A stretch of DNA of 11,586 nt, taken from NCBI GenBank assembly GCA_013152995.1, contig JAADFH010000011.1:1362-12947 (forward strand), read 5' to 3'. The stretch comes from Methanobacteriota archaeon. GTDB taxonomy: Archaea; Hydrothermarchaeota; Hydrothermarchaeia; Hydrothermarchaeales; BMS3B. The notes under the pieces were generated by a model. The model worked only from the letters and a program-made list of their open reading frames with translations, was not told the origin of the DNA and searched no databases. Both the position numbers and the translations under genes were made by a program. Shown piece after piece: positions 1 through 6,115 of this stretch (within the stretch, counting starts at the first letter, position 1; each line of letters starts with the position of its first letter).

Positions 1-1111
1 TGTCAGCCTGGAACCTGGTTGCAAGCGCAAACTCCAGCTCCTCAGGGTTGAAAACATCAATATCGCTGTCCACCACCACCACATGCTTCACGCTGGGGTG
101 AGCCTGCATCACCGCCTCAATCACCCTCCTGGGCTCATCCTCCGAGCTCTTCTCAATAGCCACCGCCGCGTGCAGCCAGCAGCATCCCCCCTGGGTGAGC
201 GCCACCTGCTTCACCCTGGCAACCCGCGAGGCTCTTGAGTATATCCCCGGCTCCCTCGGCATGCCCATGAACAGGCGGTGCTCCACGCCTGCAGGGAGCA
301 GCGCATGGTATATCGCATCCTCGCGGTGGTAAACCCCAAGCACCTCAATCACCGGCTGCATCCTCACAGCATCGTAGGTGCCGGTGATGTCTGTGAAGGG
401 ACCCTCTGGGTGCATCTCACCCGTGAGCCTTCCCTCAATCACCACCTCCGCATCCGCCGGCAGGCTCACGCCCACCCTCCTCCCCTCCACCAGCTCCAGC
501 GGCTTGCGCATGAGCGCTGACGCAAACTCCAGCTCATCCCTACCAATCTCAAGCGGATACGCCGAGGCGAAGAGCACAGCAGGGTGCACGCCTATCACAA
601 CAGCCACCTCCAGCGGCTCACCCCGCTCCATAGCCTTAGTGTAGTAGGCGTGCAGGTGGCGCTCCACTAAGCGTATCACCAGCCTTGAGTCATCCAGCAC
701 CAGCATCCTGTGGACGCTGGCATTTCTCCCCAGCTCTTCATCCTCCGCAATCACAACGCCAGAGGTGATGTACCTGCCCGCATCACCCTCGTAGTGCTTC
801 AGCACTGGAAGAGCGCTGAGCCGCGAGGCTCTCTGGTAAACCGGCGCCTCCTCAGCCTCCACGAGCTCCCCCCTCCGCCCAACAGCCTCAGCCACATGCT
901 TCAGGTAGCTCTGGGTGTCTGTGCCCAGCGCCCTGCACATCGCCTCCCTGCTCGCCACCACATTTCCAGCCACCCGCAGCTCAGAGCCCCTGACCCTGTT
1001 GAAGAGCACCGTCCTGCTCTTATGCCTGTGCAGCACCGCTGCAACCTCGTACTCCGGGCTGAGCTCCTCCTCCACCACCAGCTCCGGCTTCAGAAACTCC
1101 CTGAAGCTCAC
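1..1111 (-). CDS. ubiD: UbiD-family prenyl-FMN-dependent decarboxylase (3' end cut off by the window)
   Basis: I translated 370 codons from a GTG start at 1111; the end lies beyond position 1. The GTG overlaps the ubiX stop as GTGA, so the two are translationally coupled, and the frame has a stop directly before the GTG. UbiD hallmarks are visible: N130-x-S-x-H-R135-M, which matches the metal and catalytic Arg region, E236-GPFTDITGTYD, which matches the conserved E-GPF motif, and VDSDIDVFNPEELEFALATR near residues 348-366. UbiD enzymes decarboxylate unsaturated acids with prenylated FMN made by UbiX. Archaeal proteins of about 420 residues in this family include anhydromevalonate phosphate decarboxylase of the archaeal mevalonate pathway; that is my preferred role here, by inference. 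An aromatic acid or quinone-precursor decarboxylase remains possible. Confidence 0.95.
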   Translation of the reverse strand, partial: MSFREFLKPELVVEEELSPEYEVAAVLHRHKSRTVLFNRVRGSELRVAGNVVASREAMCRALGTDTQSYLKHVAEAVGRRGELVEAEEAPVYQRASRLSALPVLKHYEGDAGRYITSGVVIAEDEELGRNASVHRMLVLDDSRLVIRLVERHLHAYYTKAMERGEPLEVAVVIGVHPAVLFASAYPLEIGRDELEFASALMRKPLELVEGRRVGVSLPADAEVVIEGRLTGEMHPEGPFTDITGTYDAVRMQPVIEVLGVYHREDAIYHALLPAGVEHRLFMGMPREPGIYSRASRVARVKQVALTQGGCCWLHAAVAIEKSSEDEPRRVIEAVMQAHPSVKHVVVVDSDIDVFNPEELEFALATRFQAD

Positions 1112-1641
1112 TCACCCCACCGCCTGTACAGGTTGTGGCTTATGCCCAGAACATCAAGCACCTTGCCAGCGATGAAGTCCAGCAGGTCCTGAATGCTGCT
1201 CGGGCGGTGGTAGAAGGCTGGCATCGCGGGCAGGATAACCGCCCCCATCTCCGCGAGGGTGAGCATGTTCCTCAGGTGTATGGGGCTGAGCGGCGTCTCC
1301 CTGGGCACAAGCACCAGCTTCCTGCCCTCCTTAAGCATGACATCCGCGCTCCTTGTTATCAGGTTGCCCGAGTAGCCGCACGCTATCGCCGCCAGGGTTT
1401 TCATGCTGCAGGGTATCACCACCATCGCATCCGGCGCAGCCGAGCCGCTCGCGGAGGGTGCGTGAATCTCGTCCTCGGAGCGGCACTTTGGCACCTCTGC
1501 GCCGCACTCAATCTCAATAATCCTCTTCGCAGCCTCGCTCACCACACAGGTGTGCTCAATCCCCAGCTCCCTCAGCCTGCGCAGGAAGTTCAGGGCGTAC
1601 TCAACACCGCTCGCACCCGTTATCGCCACAAGAAGCCTCAT
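1108..1641 (-). CDS. ubiX: UbiX flavin prenyltransferase
   Basis: UbiX joins a prenyl group (DMAP or DMAPP) to FMN, making the cofactor that UbiD needs. The 177-residue product has the N-terminal GASG flavin-binding motif (9-12), VVIPCSMKTLAAIACG (74-89), NLITRSADVMLKEGRKLVL (93-111), the RETPLS-IHLRNML block (114-127) and the C-terminal PAMPAFY segment (138-144). These are family signatures and the length is normal. I chose the ATG at 1641 because the protein then begins MRLLVAITGASG, as in the family, and the TATA box at 1665-1673 lies about 26 bp upstream, as expected for a leaderless transcript. An in-frame ATG at 1653 would add four residues but sits too close to the TATA box. Its stop overlaps the ubiD start by 4 nt. 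Confidence 0.96.
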   Translation of the reverse strand: MRLLVAITGASGVEYALNFLRRLRELGIEHTCVVSEAAKRIIEIECGAEVPKCRSEDEIHAPSASGSAAPDAMVVIPCSMKTLAAIACGYSGNLITRSADVMLKEGRKLVLVPRETPLSPIHLRNMLTLAEMGAVILPAMPAFYHRPSSIQDLLDFIAGKVLDVLGISHNLYRRWGE

Positions 1642-1664
1642 GCATATTTCCATGCTCAGGGTGA

Positions 1665-1673
1665 TTTTTATAA
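1665..1673. promoter_or_regulatory. Shared TATA box between ubiX and the PfkB kinase gene
   Basis: TTTTTATAA is the only AT-rich stretch in the 56 bp between the divergent starts and reads as a TATA-like element on both strands. On the minus strand its centre is about 26 bp before the ubiX ATG at 1641. On the plus strand it would place initiation near 1695, next to the kinase start at 1698. Transcription start sites are inferred, not measured. Confidence 0.6.
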
Positions 1674-1685
1674 CTTGCCTACGCG

Positions 1686-1691
1686 AAGGAG
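1686..1691 (+). promoter_or_regulatory. Shine-Dalgarno site of the PfkB kinase gene
   Basis: AAGGAG lies 6 nt before the ATG at 1698, a normal spacing, and supports that start. If transcription began only near 1695, as the TATA position suggests, this site would not be in the mRNA. A second, earlier start site or use of another promoter element is therefore possible. Confidence 0.55.
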
Positions 1692-1697
1692 TTAGCG

Positions 1698-2558
1698 ATG
1701 GACGCAGTTACAGTGGGGCATGCGAGCATAGACAGGGTTAAAATAGCCGGCAGGGAGAAGCTCCAGGCTGGCGGGGCTGCGGTCTACTCAGCGCTCGCAG
1801 CCAAGACCTTCTGCAGGTGCGGCATCGTCACCAGGGTGGGCTCCGACTATCCTCAGGAGTTCCTCAGGGAGCTTGAGAAGTGGGGTGTGGACACGCGGGG
1901 CATAAAGAGGGTGAGCGGAAGGAGCACGCGCTTTGAGATAGAGTACAACTCCAACGGACAGGCGCACTACACCGGCTACCATCCCGGAGCTGGAAGAAGC
2001 CTGAAGAAGGAGGACATCCCGCCCAGGTACCTCACCGCTAAAGCGTACCACATAGCCCCCATGTCCCCGAGGAAGCAGAGGAGCTTCGTGGAGTACCTCA
2101 GGGAGCACACCTACGGCATAATCTCCCTGAACACCCACGTGAGCTACTTCAAGAACCACCGCAGAGAGGTGAGGGAGCTGATAGGCGAGGTGGACATATT
2201 CACCATCAACGACCATGAGGCTATGAGGCTGACCCTCAGCCAGAGCCTTGAGCATGCCATAAGCGTGCTCAAGAAGCATGAGCACAGGATAATTGTTGTC
2301 ACCCTGGGCATGTACGGCAGCATAGTGCTGGAGGACGGGGAGGTGAGCTTCTCACCCTCGGTGGTGCAGAGCAGGGTGGTGGACCTCACAGGCTGCGGGG
2401 ACGCCTTTGCGGGGGCATTCCTGGCGAGCTACCTGAAGACCGAGGATGCCGTCAGAGCCGCGAACATCGCAAACAGCATTGCCGCCATAAACGCCAGCGA
2501 CTGGAGCTTCAGGGCAATCTCCGGGCTGAAGTTCAGGAGCATTGAGGCTTTCCCGTGA
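1698..2558 (+). CDS. PfkB-family carbohydrate/nucleoside kinase
   Basis: A 286-residue ribokinase-fold kinase that would transfer the ATP gamma-phosphate to a sugar or nucleoside hydroxyl. Visible motifs are the GG pair in QAGGAAVYSALAA (23-35), the NDHE form of the N-x-x-E motif (171-174), VTLGMYGSIV (201-210), and the C-terminal signature DLTGCGDAFAGAF (229-241), where D235 is the expected catalytic base. The usual T-G-A-G-D anion-hole motif here reads T-G-C-G-D, a conservative change. The length is slightly below the family's usual 300. Substrate cannot be read from sequence; archaeal relatives include nucleoside kinases, ribokinases and uncharacterised members. It stands alone between ubiX (divergent) and elp3, 90 bp upstream of the latter. 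Confidence 0.92.
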   Translation: MDAVTVGHASIDRVKIAGREKLQAGGAAVYSALAAKTFCRCGIVTRVGSDYPQEFLRELEKWGVDTRGIKRVSGRSTRFEIEYNSNGQAHYTGYHPGAGRSLKKEDIPPRYLTAKAYHIAPMSPRKQRSFVEYLREHTYGIISLNTHVSYFKNHRREVRELIGEVDIFTINDHEAMRLTLSQSLEHAISVLKKHEHRIIVVTLGMYGSIVLEDGEVSFSPSVVQSRVVDLTGCGDAFAGAFLASYLKTEDAVRAANIANSIAAINASDWSFRAISGLKFRSIEAFP

Positions 2559-2648
2559 TTTTCAGGCAGCTCATGCAGGGTGAGAGGCAGAGCAACCTGG
2601 ACAGCTTTTACTGATAAACTCAGACGTTAGCTGGAGTTAATAGTATTG

Positions 2649-3827
2649 ATGGAAGCTGAAGCTGAGAGGGAGGCTGCGCGCAGGATAATAGGCAGGCTGC
2701 TTGAGGGAGCGTGTGACCGTGCTCAGGTGCAGAGGGTGAAGTACGAGGTGGCGCGCGAGCTCAAGCTCAGGCGCATCCCCTCCAACTCCTCGGTGCTCAG
2801 GTATGCAAGCAGCGAGGAGCGCAGGCGCCTGCTGCCCCTGCTCAGGCTCAAGCCAGTGCGCACCCTCTCGGGGGTTGCGGTGGTGGCGGTCATGGCTGAG
2901 CCAGCGCCATGCCCAGGAAAGTGCATCTACTGTCCCAGAGGTGAGAACGCGCCCCAGAGCTACACCGGCAGGGAGCCCGCTGCGCTCCGTGCAAGCTCCC
3001 TGAACTACGACCCCTTCGCCCAGGTGCAGGCACGCTTGAGGCAGCTCTCCGAGACCGGGCATGCGGTGAGCAAGGTGGAGCTCATAGTTATGGGTGGCAC
3101 TTTTCCTGCCCTTCCCCGTGAGTACAGAAGGTGGTTCATAAAGGAGTGCTTAGATGCGATGAACAGCTTTCCCGGAGAGCGGAGAAGCGCAAGCCTTGAG
3201 GAAGCTGCGGCAAGAAACGAGGGGGCGAAGGTCAGAAACGTGGGGATAACCCTTGAAACCCGCCCCGACTACTGCAGGCAGGGGCACGTGGATGAGATGC
3301 TTGAGATGGGTGTTACAAGGGTGGAGCTGGGGGTTCAGACACTAAGCGAGGAGGTTTACCGCAGGGTGAAGAGGGGGCACACCCTTGAGGACGTGGTTGA
3401 GGCTACGAGAGTGCTGAAGGATGCGGGGCTGAAGGTGTGCTACCACATGATGCCGGGGCTGTTTTCAACCCCCGAGGAGGACCTGAGGATGTTCAGGGAG
3501 CTCTTCAGCAACCCCGCCTACATGCCGGACATGCTCAAGATTTATCCAGCGCTGGTGATAGAGGGCACAGAGCTCTACCGCCTCTGGCAGGCGGGGGAGT
3601 TCACCCCCTACGACGACGAGCAGGCGGTGGAGCTAATAGCCGAGGTCAAGAGTCTGCTCCCGCCCTGGGTGCGCACCATGCGCATTCAGCGGGACATTCC
3701 AGCAGAGCTCATCGTGGCGGGGGTTAGGAAGAGCAACCTGGGCGAGCTGGTGCTGCAGCGCCTCCGCGAGACCGGGAGGAGGTGCAGGTGCATAAGGTGC
3801 CGCGAGCTCGGAAGGCAAGGCAGGTGA
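2649..3827 (+). CDS. elp3: Elp3 radical-SAM portion (tRNA wobble-uridine cm5U enzyme), separated from its acetyltransferase domain
   Basis: Archaeal Elp3 adds a carboxymethyl group to U34 of tRNA using acetyl-CoA and a radical-SAM centre. The 392 residues cover the N-terminal tRNA-binding segment (1-80), the cluster motif C88-PGK-C92-IY-C95, the GGTFPALP segment, GITLETRPDYC, VELGVQT, the MMPGL and KIYPALVIEGT strands, and the Cys-rich RRCRCIRCRE tail. Full-length Elp3 continues into a GNAT domain and is about 520-550 residues. Here the frame ends at 3827, just after CRCIRCRELG, and the GNAT part follows in another frame at a GTGA overlap. GGAG at 2633-2636 is the likely ribosome site; it is 12 nt before this ATG and 9 nt before an in-frame TTG at 2646, so the TTG is a possible start. 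The 90 bp upstream also hold a weak AT-rich element near 2607-2619. Confidence 0.9.
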   Translation: MEAEAEREAARRIIGRLLEGACDRAQVQRVKYEVARELKLRRIPSNSSVLRYASSEERRRLLPLLRLKPVRTLSGVAVVAVMAEPAPCPGKCIYCPRGENAPQSYTGREPAALRASSLNYDPFAQVQARLRQLSETGHAVSKVELIVMGGTFPALPREYRRWFIKECLDAMNSFPGERRSASLEEAAARNEGAKVRNVGITLETRPDYCRQGHVDEMLEMGVTRVELGVQTLSEEVYRRVKRGHTLEDVVEATRVLKDAGLKVCYHMMPGLFSTPEEDLRMFRELFSNPAYMPDMLKIYPALVIEGTELYRLWQAGEFTPYDDEQAVELIAEVKSLLPPWVRTMRIQRDIPAELIVAGVRKSNLGELVLQRLRETGRRCRCIRCRELGRQGR

Positions 3828-4197
3828 GCACGCCAGAGCTCCGCAGCCTTAGCTACTCCGCCTCTGAAGGCACTGAAACCTTCCTGAGCGTTGAAGCTGA
3901 GGATGTGCTGCTCGCCTACCTCAGGCTGAGGTATCCCTCGCCGGAGGCTCACAGGCGGGAGGTGCAGGACTCTGCCATAGTGCGGGAGCTGAAGGTCGTC
4001 GGAGAGGCTCTGCCCTTGGGGGAGCGCGGCAGCTCGGCTCAGCACCGCGGCTACGGCAGGTGGCTGCTCAGCGAGGCTGAGCGCTTAGCTGAGGAGGCGG
4101 GCTACAGGAAACCAGCGCCATCGGCACGAGGGAGTACTACCGCAGGCTCGGGTATGAGAGGTATGGAGCTTACATGGCAAAAAGGCTCGGCAGGTGA
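3824..4197 (+). pseudogene. elp3: Elp3 GNAT (acetyl-CoA-binding) domain remnant, frame-disrupted
   Basis: From GTG 3824 this frame reads PELRSLSYSASEGTETFLS, LLAYLRLRYPS, SAIVRELKVVGEALPLGERG and QHRGYGRWLLSEAERLAEEAGYRK, the Elp3 acetyltransferase domain including its acetyl-CoA loop Q-H-R-G-Y-G. After GYRK (about 4110) the Elp3 reading moves to another frame as SAIGTREYYRRLGYERYGAYMAKRLGR, stopping at 4197. The roughly four residues (typically like IAVI) expected between RK and SAIG are represented by only 2 nt, so about 10 bp are missing from a core beta-strand. Adding 1 bp at the first break and 10 bp at the second gives 520 codons for the whole 2649-4197 gene, the expected family length. 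As written, frame 2 does not stop but runs on into rimI and ends at 4642. Confidence 0.8.
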
Positions 4198-4207
4198 AGC
4201 GCTGTCC

Positions 4208-4642
4208 ATGCTCAGAATCAGAAACTTTACACCGGAGGACCTTGAGCAGGTGTGCGAGATTCAGAGGATATGCTTTTCAGAGCCCTACACACCCGAGTTC
4301 ATAATGAACATCTACGAGGCGCACGGCGACACCTTCTTCGTGGCTGAGCTCGGGGGGAGGGTGGTGGGCTACGCTGCCGCAAGGATAATCAGCTTCAGGG
4401 GGCATGTTATAGTCATCGCTGTCCACCCGGGCTTCAGGAGGCTGGGCATAGGCATGGCTCTGATGCTGGTGCTTGAGCACGAGCTCAGGAAGCGCCATGC
4501 CTTAGAGGTGTGGCTGGAGGTGAGAGCCTCAAACACGGGTGCAATGGACTTCTACAGGAGGCTGGGGTACGTGGAGAAGAGCGTGCTCAAGAGGTACTAC
4601 TCGGATGGAGAGGATGCGGTTGTGTTCACGAAGGTGCTTTAG
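4208..4642 (+). CDS. rimI: RimI-like ribosomal protein/N-terminal acetyltransferase
   Basis: A 144-residue GNAT acetyltransferase that transfers acetyl from acetyl-CoA to protein N-termini. It starts MLRIRNFTPEDLEQVCEIQ and has the substrate segment CFSEPYTPEF (22-31), the VAVHPGFRRLGIG pyrophosphate-loop block (pattern R-x-x-G-x-G at 77-82), LEVRASNTGAMDFYRRLGY (104-121) and the terminal YY-DGEDAVVF segment (130-140). These match archaeal RimI/Ard1-type N-acetyltransferases, which modify many proteins rather than only S18. The ATG is 10 nt after the ancestral Elp3 stop (4197), and AGGTGA spanning that stop can serve as ribosome site. Because of the upstream deletion the Elp3 GNAT frame runs into this gene, so an automatic call may report one 270-290-residue fusion; I regard that as an artefact of the deletion. 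Confidence 0.9.
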   Translation: MLRIRNFTPEDLEQVCEIQRICFSEPYTPEFIMNIYEAHGDTFFVAELGGRVVGYAAARIISFRGHVIVIAVHPGFRRLGIGMALMLVLEHELRKRHALEVWLEVRASNTGAMDFYRRLGYVEKSVLKRYYSDGEDAVVFTKVL

Positions 4643-5618
4643 CTTTCTGGTTCTTCTAACTCTGCTCGCAGGCTGTGTGCAGGAGCAGGTGGAGCGCCCA
4701 GAGGTGGAGCAGGGTGCTGCACCAGGGGACTGGGTGGAGGTCAGCTACACCGTCTACCACAACTCCAGCACGGTGGCTGCGGGAAAAGCTGCAGGAGTGG
4801 TGGGCAGCGGCGAGCTGCCAGCCTGGATTGAGGGGATTGTGGTGGGCATGCACCCTGGAGAGGTGAGGAAGGGCGAGGTGCCGCCCTGGGAGGCTTTTGG
4901 CAGGGTGAACTACAGCCTCATACGCTGGGAGCCCAGGAGCATGAGCCTCCCCAGGAGGGTGGTGATGAGCAGGGAGAGCTTCCTGAGGAGGTTCGGGGAG
5001 GAGCCGGAGGCTGGCAAGCTGCTGAGGCTGCGCCTGTACACCCTGAGGGTGCTGGAGGTGAACGGCAGCAGGGTGCTGGCTGAGAGGGTGGCTGAGAGGC
5101 GCAGCCTGAGCTCTGAGTGCGGCAACCTCAGCATACTCCAGAACGCCACCACCATAACCTACTTCTTCACCCCCGTGCTCAACACCACCTGCACCAGGAA
5201 TGGCGAGTTCCTGCGCTACCTGGCTGTGAACGCCACCCACGTGCTTGTTGACCGCAACCATCCCCTGGCCGGGAAGTGGCTGAGCGCCAGGGTGGAGCTG
5301 AGGGCTCTGATAAAGAGCCAGCAGAGGGGTGAGGTGTGGCTGAGCAGCATGGAGCAGGCGCAGAGGGTGAGCGCGGCTGAGCACAAACCCGTGCTGGCTT
5401 TCTTCGGCAGGGAGGAGCCCTATCCCCAGCCCTGGCTGCTGGGGCTGAACAGGAGCGCGGTGCTCCTCAGGCTCACCTCCGAGGCTGCAGGAAGGCTTGG
5501 GATTGAGCAGGCGCCAGCCTTTGCCCTGCTGTACCGCAACGAGACGGTGGTGGTGCACGGCATACCTCCGCCAGCCAGCCTGCTGGAGCTCATTGAGGGC
5601 ATGGAGGCTGGGAAGTGA
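4614..5618 (+). CDS. Secreted lipoprotein with divergent FKBP/SlyD-type domain and C-terminal thioredoxin-like domain
   Basis: 334 residues. A lipoprotein signal (arginines, then LVLLTLLAG-C21) implies anchoring outside the membrane. Residues 37-109 resemble an archaeal FKBP: GDWVEVSYTVY, VVGSGELPAWIEGIVVGM, EVPPWEAFGRV and WEPR. The closing strand VLVDRNHPLAGKWLSARVEL (210-229) is the classic FKBP end. Between them lies an insert of about 100 residues, longer than the usual insert-in-flap domain, with C169 and C193 that could pair. Residues 255-334 look thioredoxin-like (KPVLAFFG, cis-Pro-like QAPAFALLYRNETV) but have no CxxC. The FKBP motif F-D after the first strands is absent, so isomerase activity is doubtful and a chaperone role is likelier. 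Nine N-x-S/T sequons fit a surface glycoprotein. The start overlaps rimI by 29 nt; a TTG at 4620, 6 nt after GGAGAGG, is an alternative. Confidence 0.82.
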   Translation: MRLCSRRCFSFLVLLTLLAGCVQEQVERPEVEQGAAPGDWVEVSYTVYHNSSTVAAGKAAGVVGSGELPAWIEGIVVGMHPGEVRKGEVPPWEAFGRVNYSLIRWEPRSMSLPRRVVMSRESFLRRFGEEPEAGKLLRLRLYTLRVLEVNGSRVLAERVAERRSLSSECGNLSILQNATTITYFFTPVLNTTCTRNGEFLRYLAVNATHVLVDRNHPLAGKWLSARVELRALIKSQQRGEVWLSSMEQAQRVSAAEHKPVLAFFGREEPYPQPWLLGLNRSAVLLRLTSEAAGRLGIEQAPAFALLYRNETVVVHGIPPPASLLELIEGMEAGK

Positions 5619-6115
5619 GGCTGGTGGTGTACCATGCCTCCCAGTGCGCACCGAAGAAGTGCACCGCTCTGAAGCTGGCGAGGTTCAGCCTGGTGAAGCT
5701 GGTGCGGAGCTTCAGAGCCTTACCAAGGCGTGGCACGCTGCTCAACCCCTTCTCCTCCGTGCCTCTGAGCAGGCTTGACTCAGACTCACCGGCGCTGGTG
5801 GCGCTGGACTGCTCCTGGAAGCACGCTACGGAGGTGTTCAGCAGGCTGAGAGGGCTGAGGAGCAGAAGGCTGCCCCTGCTGGTGCCCGGGAATCCCGTGA
5901 ACTACGGCAAGCCCGCAAAGCTGAGCACCGTTGAGGCGCTTGCAGCGGCGCTGTACATACTCGGCAGAGCAGATGAAGCGCACAGGCTGCTCTCCAAGTT
6001 CTCCTGGGGCGAGAGCTTCATCACACTCAACAGGGAGCTTCTCAGGGACTACATGCAGGCGGAGACGCCGGAGCAGGTGCTGGAGGTGGAGAGGGAGTAC
6101 TTCACTCCTCTATAG
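5615..6115 (+). CDS. tsr3: Tsr3-like 16S rRNA aminocarboxypropyltransferase (DUF367)
   Basis: Tsr3 transfers the 3-amino-3-carboxypropyl group of SAM to a pseudouridine in small-subunit rRNA, a late ribosome maturation step. The 166 residues contain the family motifs in order: QCAPKKCT (10-17), LLNPFSS (42-48), ALDCSWKHA (63-71), LVPGNPVNYGKPAKLSTVEA (89-108), AALYILG (111-117) and LLSKFSWGESF--LN (125-139). Length is normal for archaeal Tsr3. The start is GTG in a GTGA overlap with the lipoprotein stop, implying coupled translation although the two functions are unrelated. The 3' end overlaps the convergent malate dehydrogenase gene by 14 bp. Confidence 0.95.
   Translation: MRLVVYHASQCAPKKCTALKLARFSLVKLVRSFRALPRRGTLLNPFSSVPLSRLDSDSPALVALDCSWKHATEVFSRLRGLRSRRLPLLVPGNPVNYGKPAKLSTVEALAAALYILGRADEAHRLLSKFSWGESFITLNRELLRDYMQAETPEQVLEVEREYFTPL

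Noticed and set aside
2559..2648. A possible small RNA gene or tRNA in the gap before elp3.
   Set aside because: I found no cloverleaf or strong stem. The 90 bp are adequately explained by a weak AT-rich promoter element and the GGAG ribosome site.
3800..4115. Programmed ribosomal frameshifting to make full-length Elp3.
   Set aside because: Two separate shifts would be needed, there is no obvious slippery heptamer or pseudoknot at either, and the second break also lacks about 10 bp of coding sequence, which frameshifting cannot restore.
4656..5651. A 331-codon open frame on the minus strand opposite the FKBP-like lipoprotein.
   Set aside because: The plus strand carries a lipobox, FKBP motifs and a coupled junction with tsr3. 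The antisense translation is rich in His, Pro and Leu without recognisable motifs, as expected from a GC-rich shadow frame.
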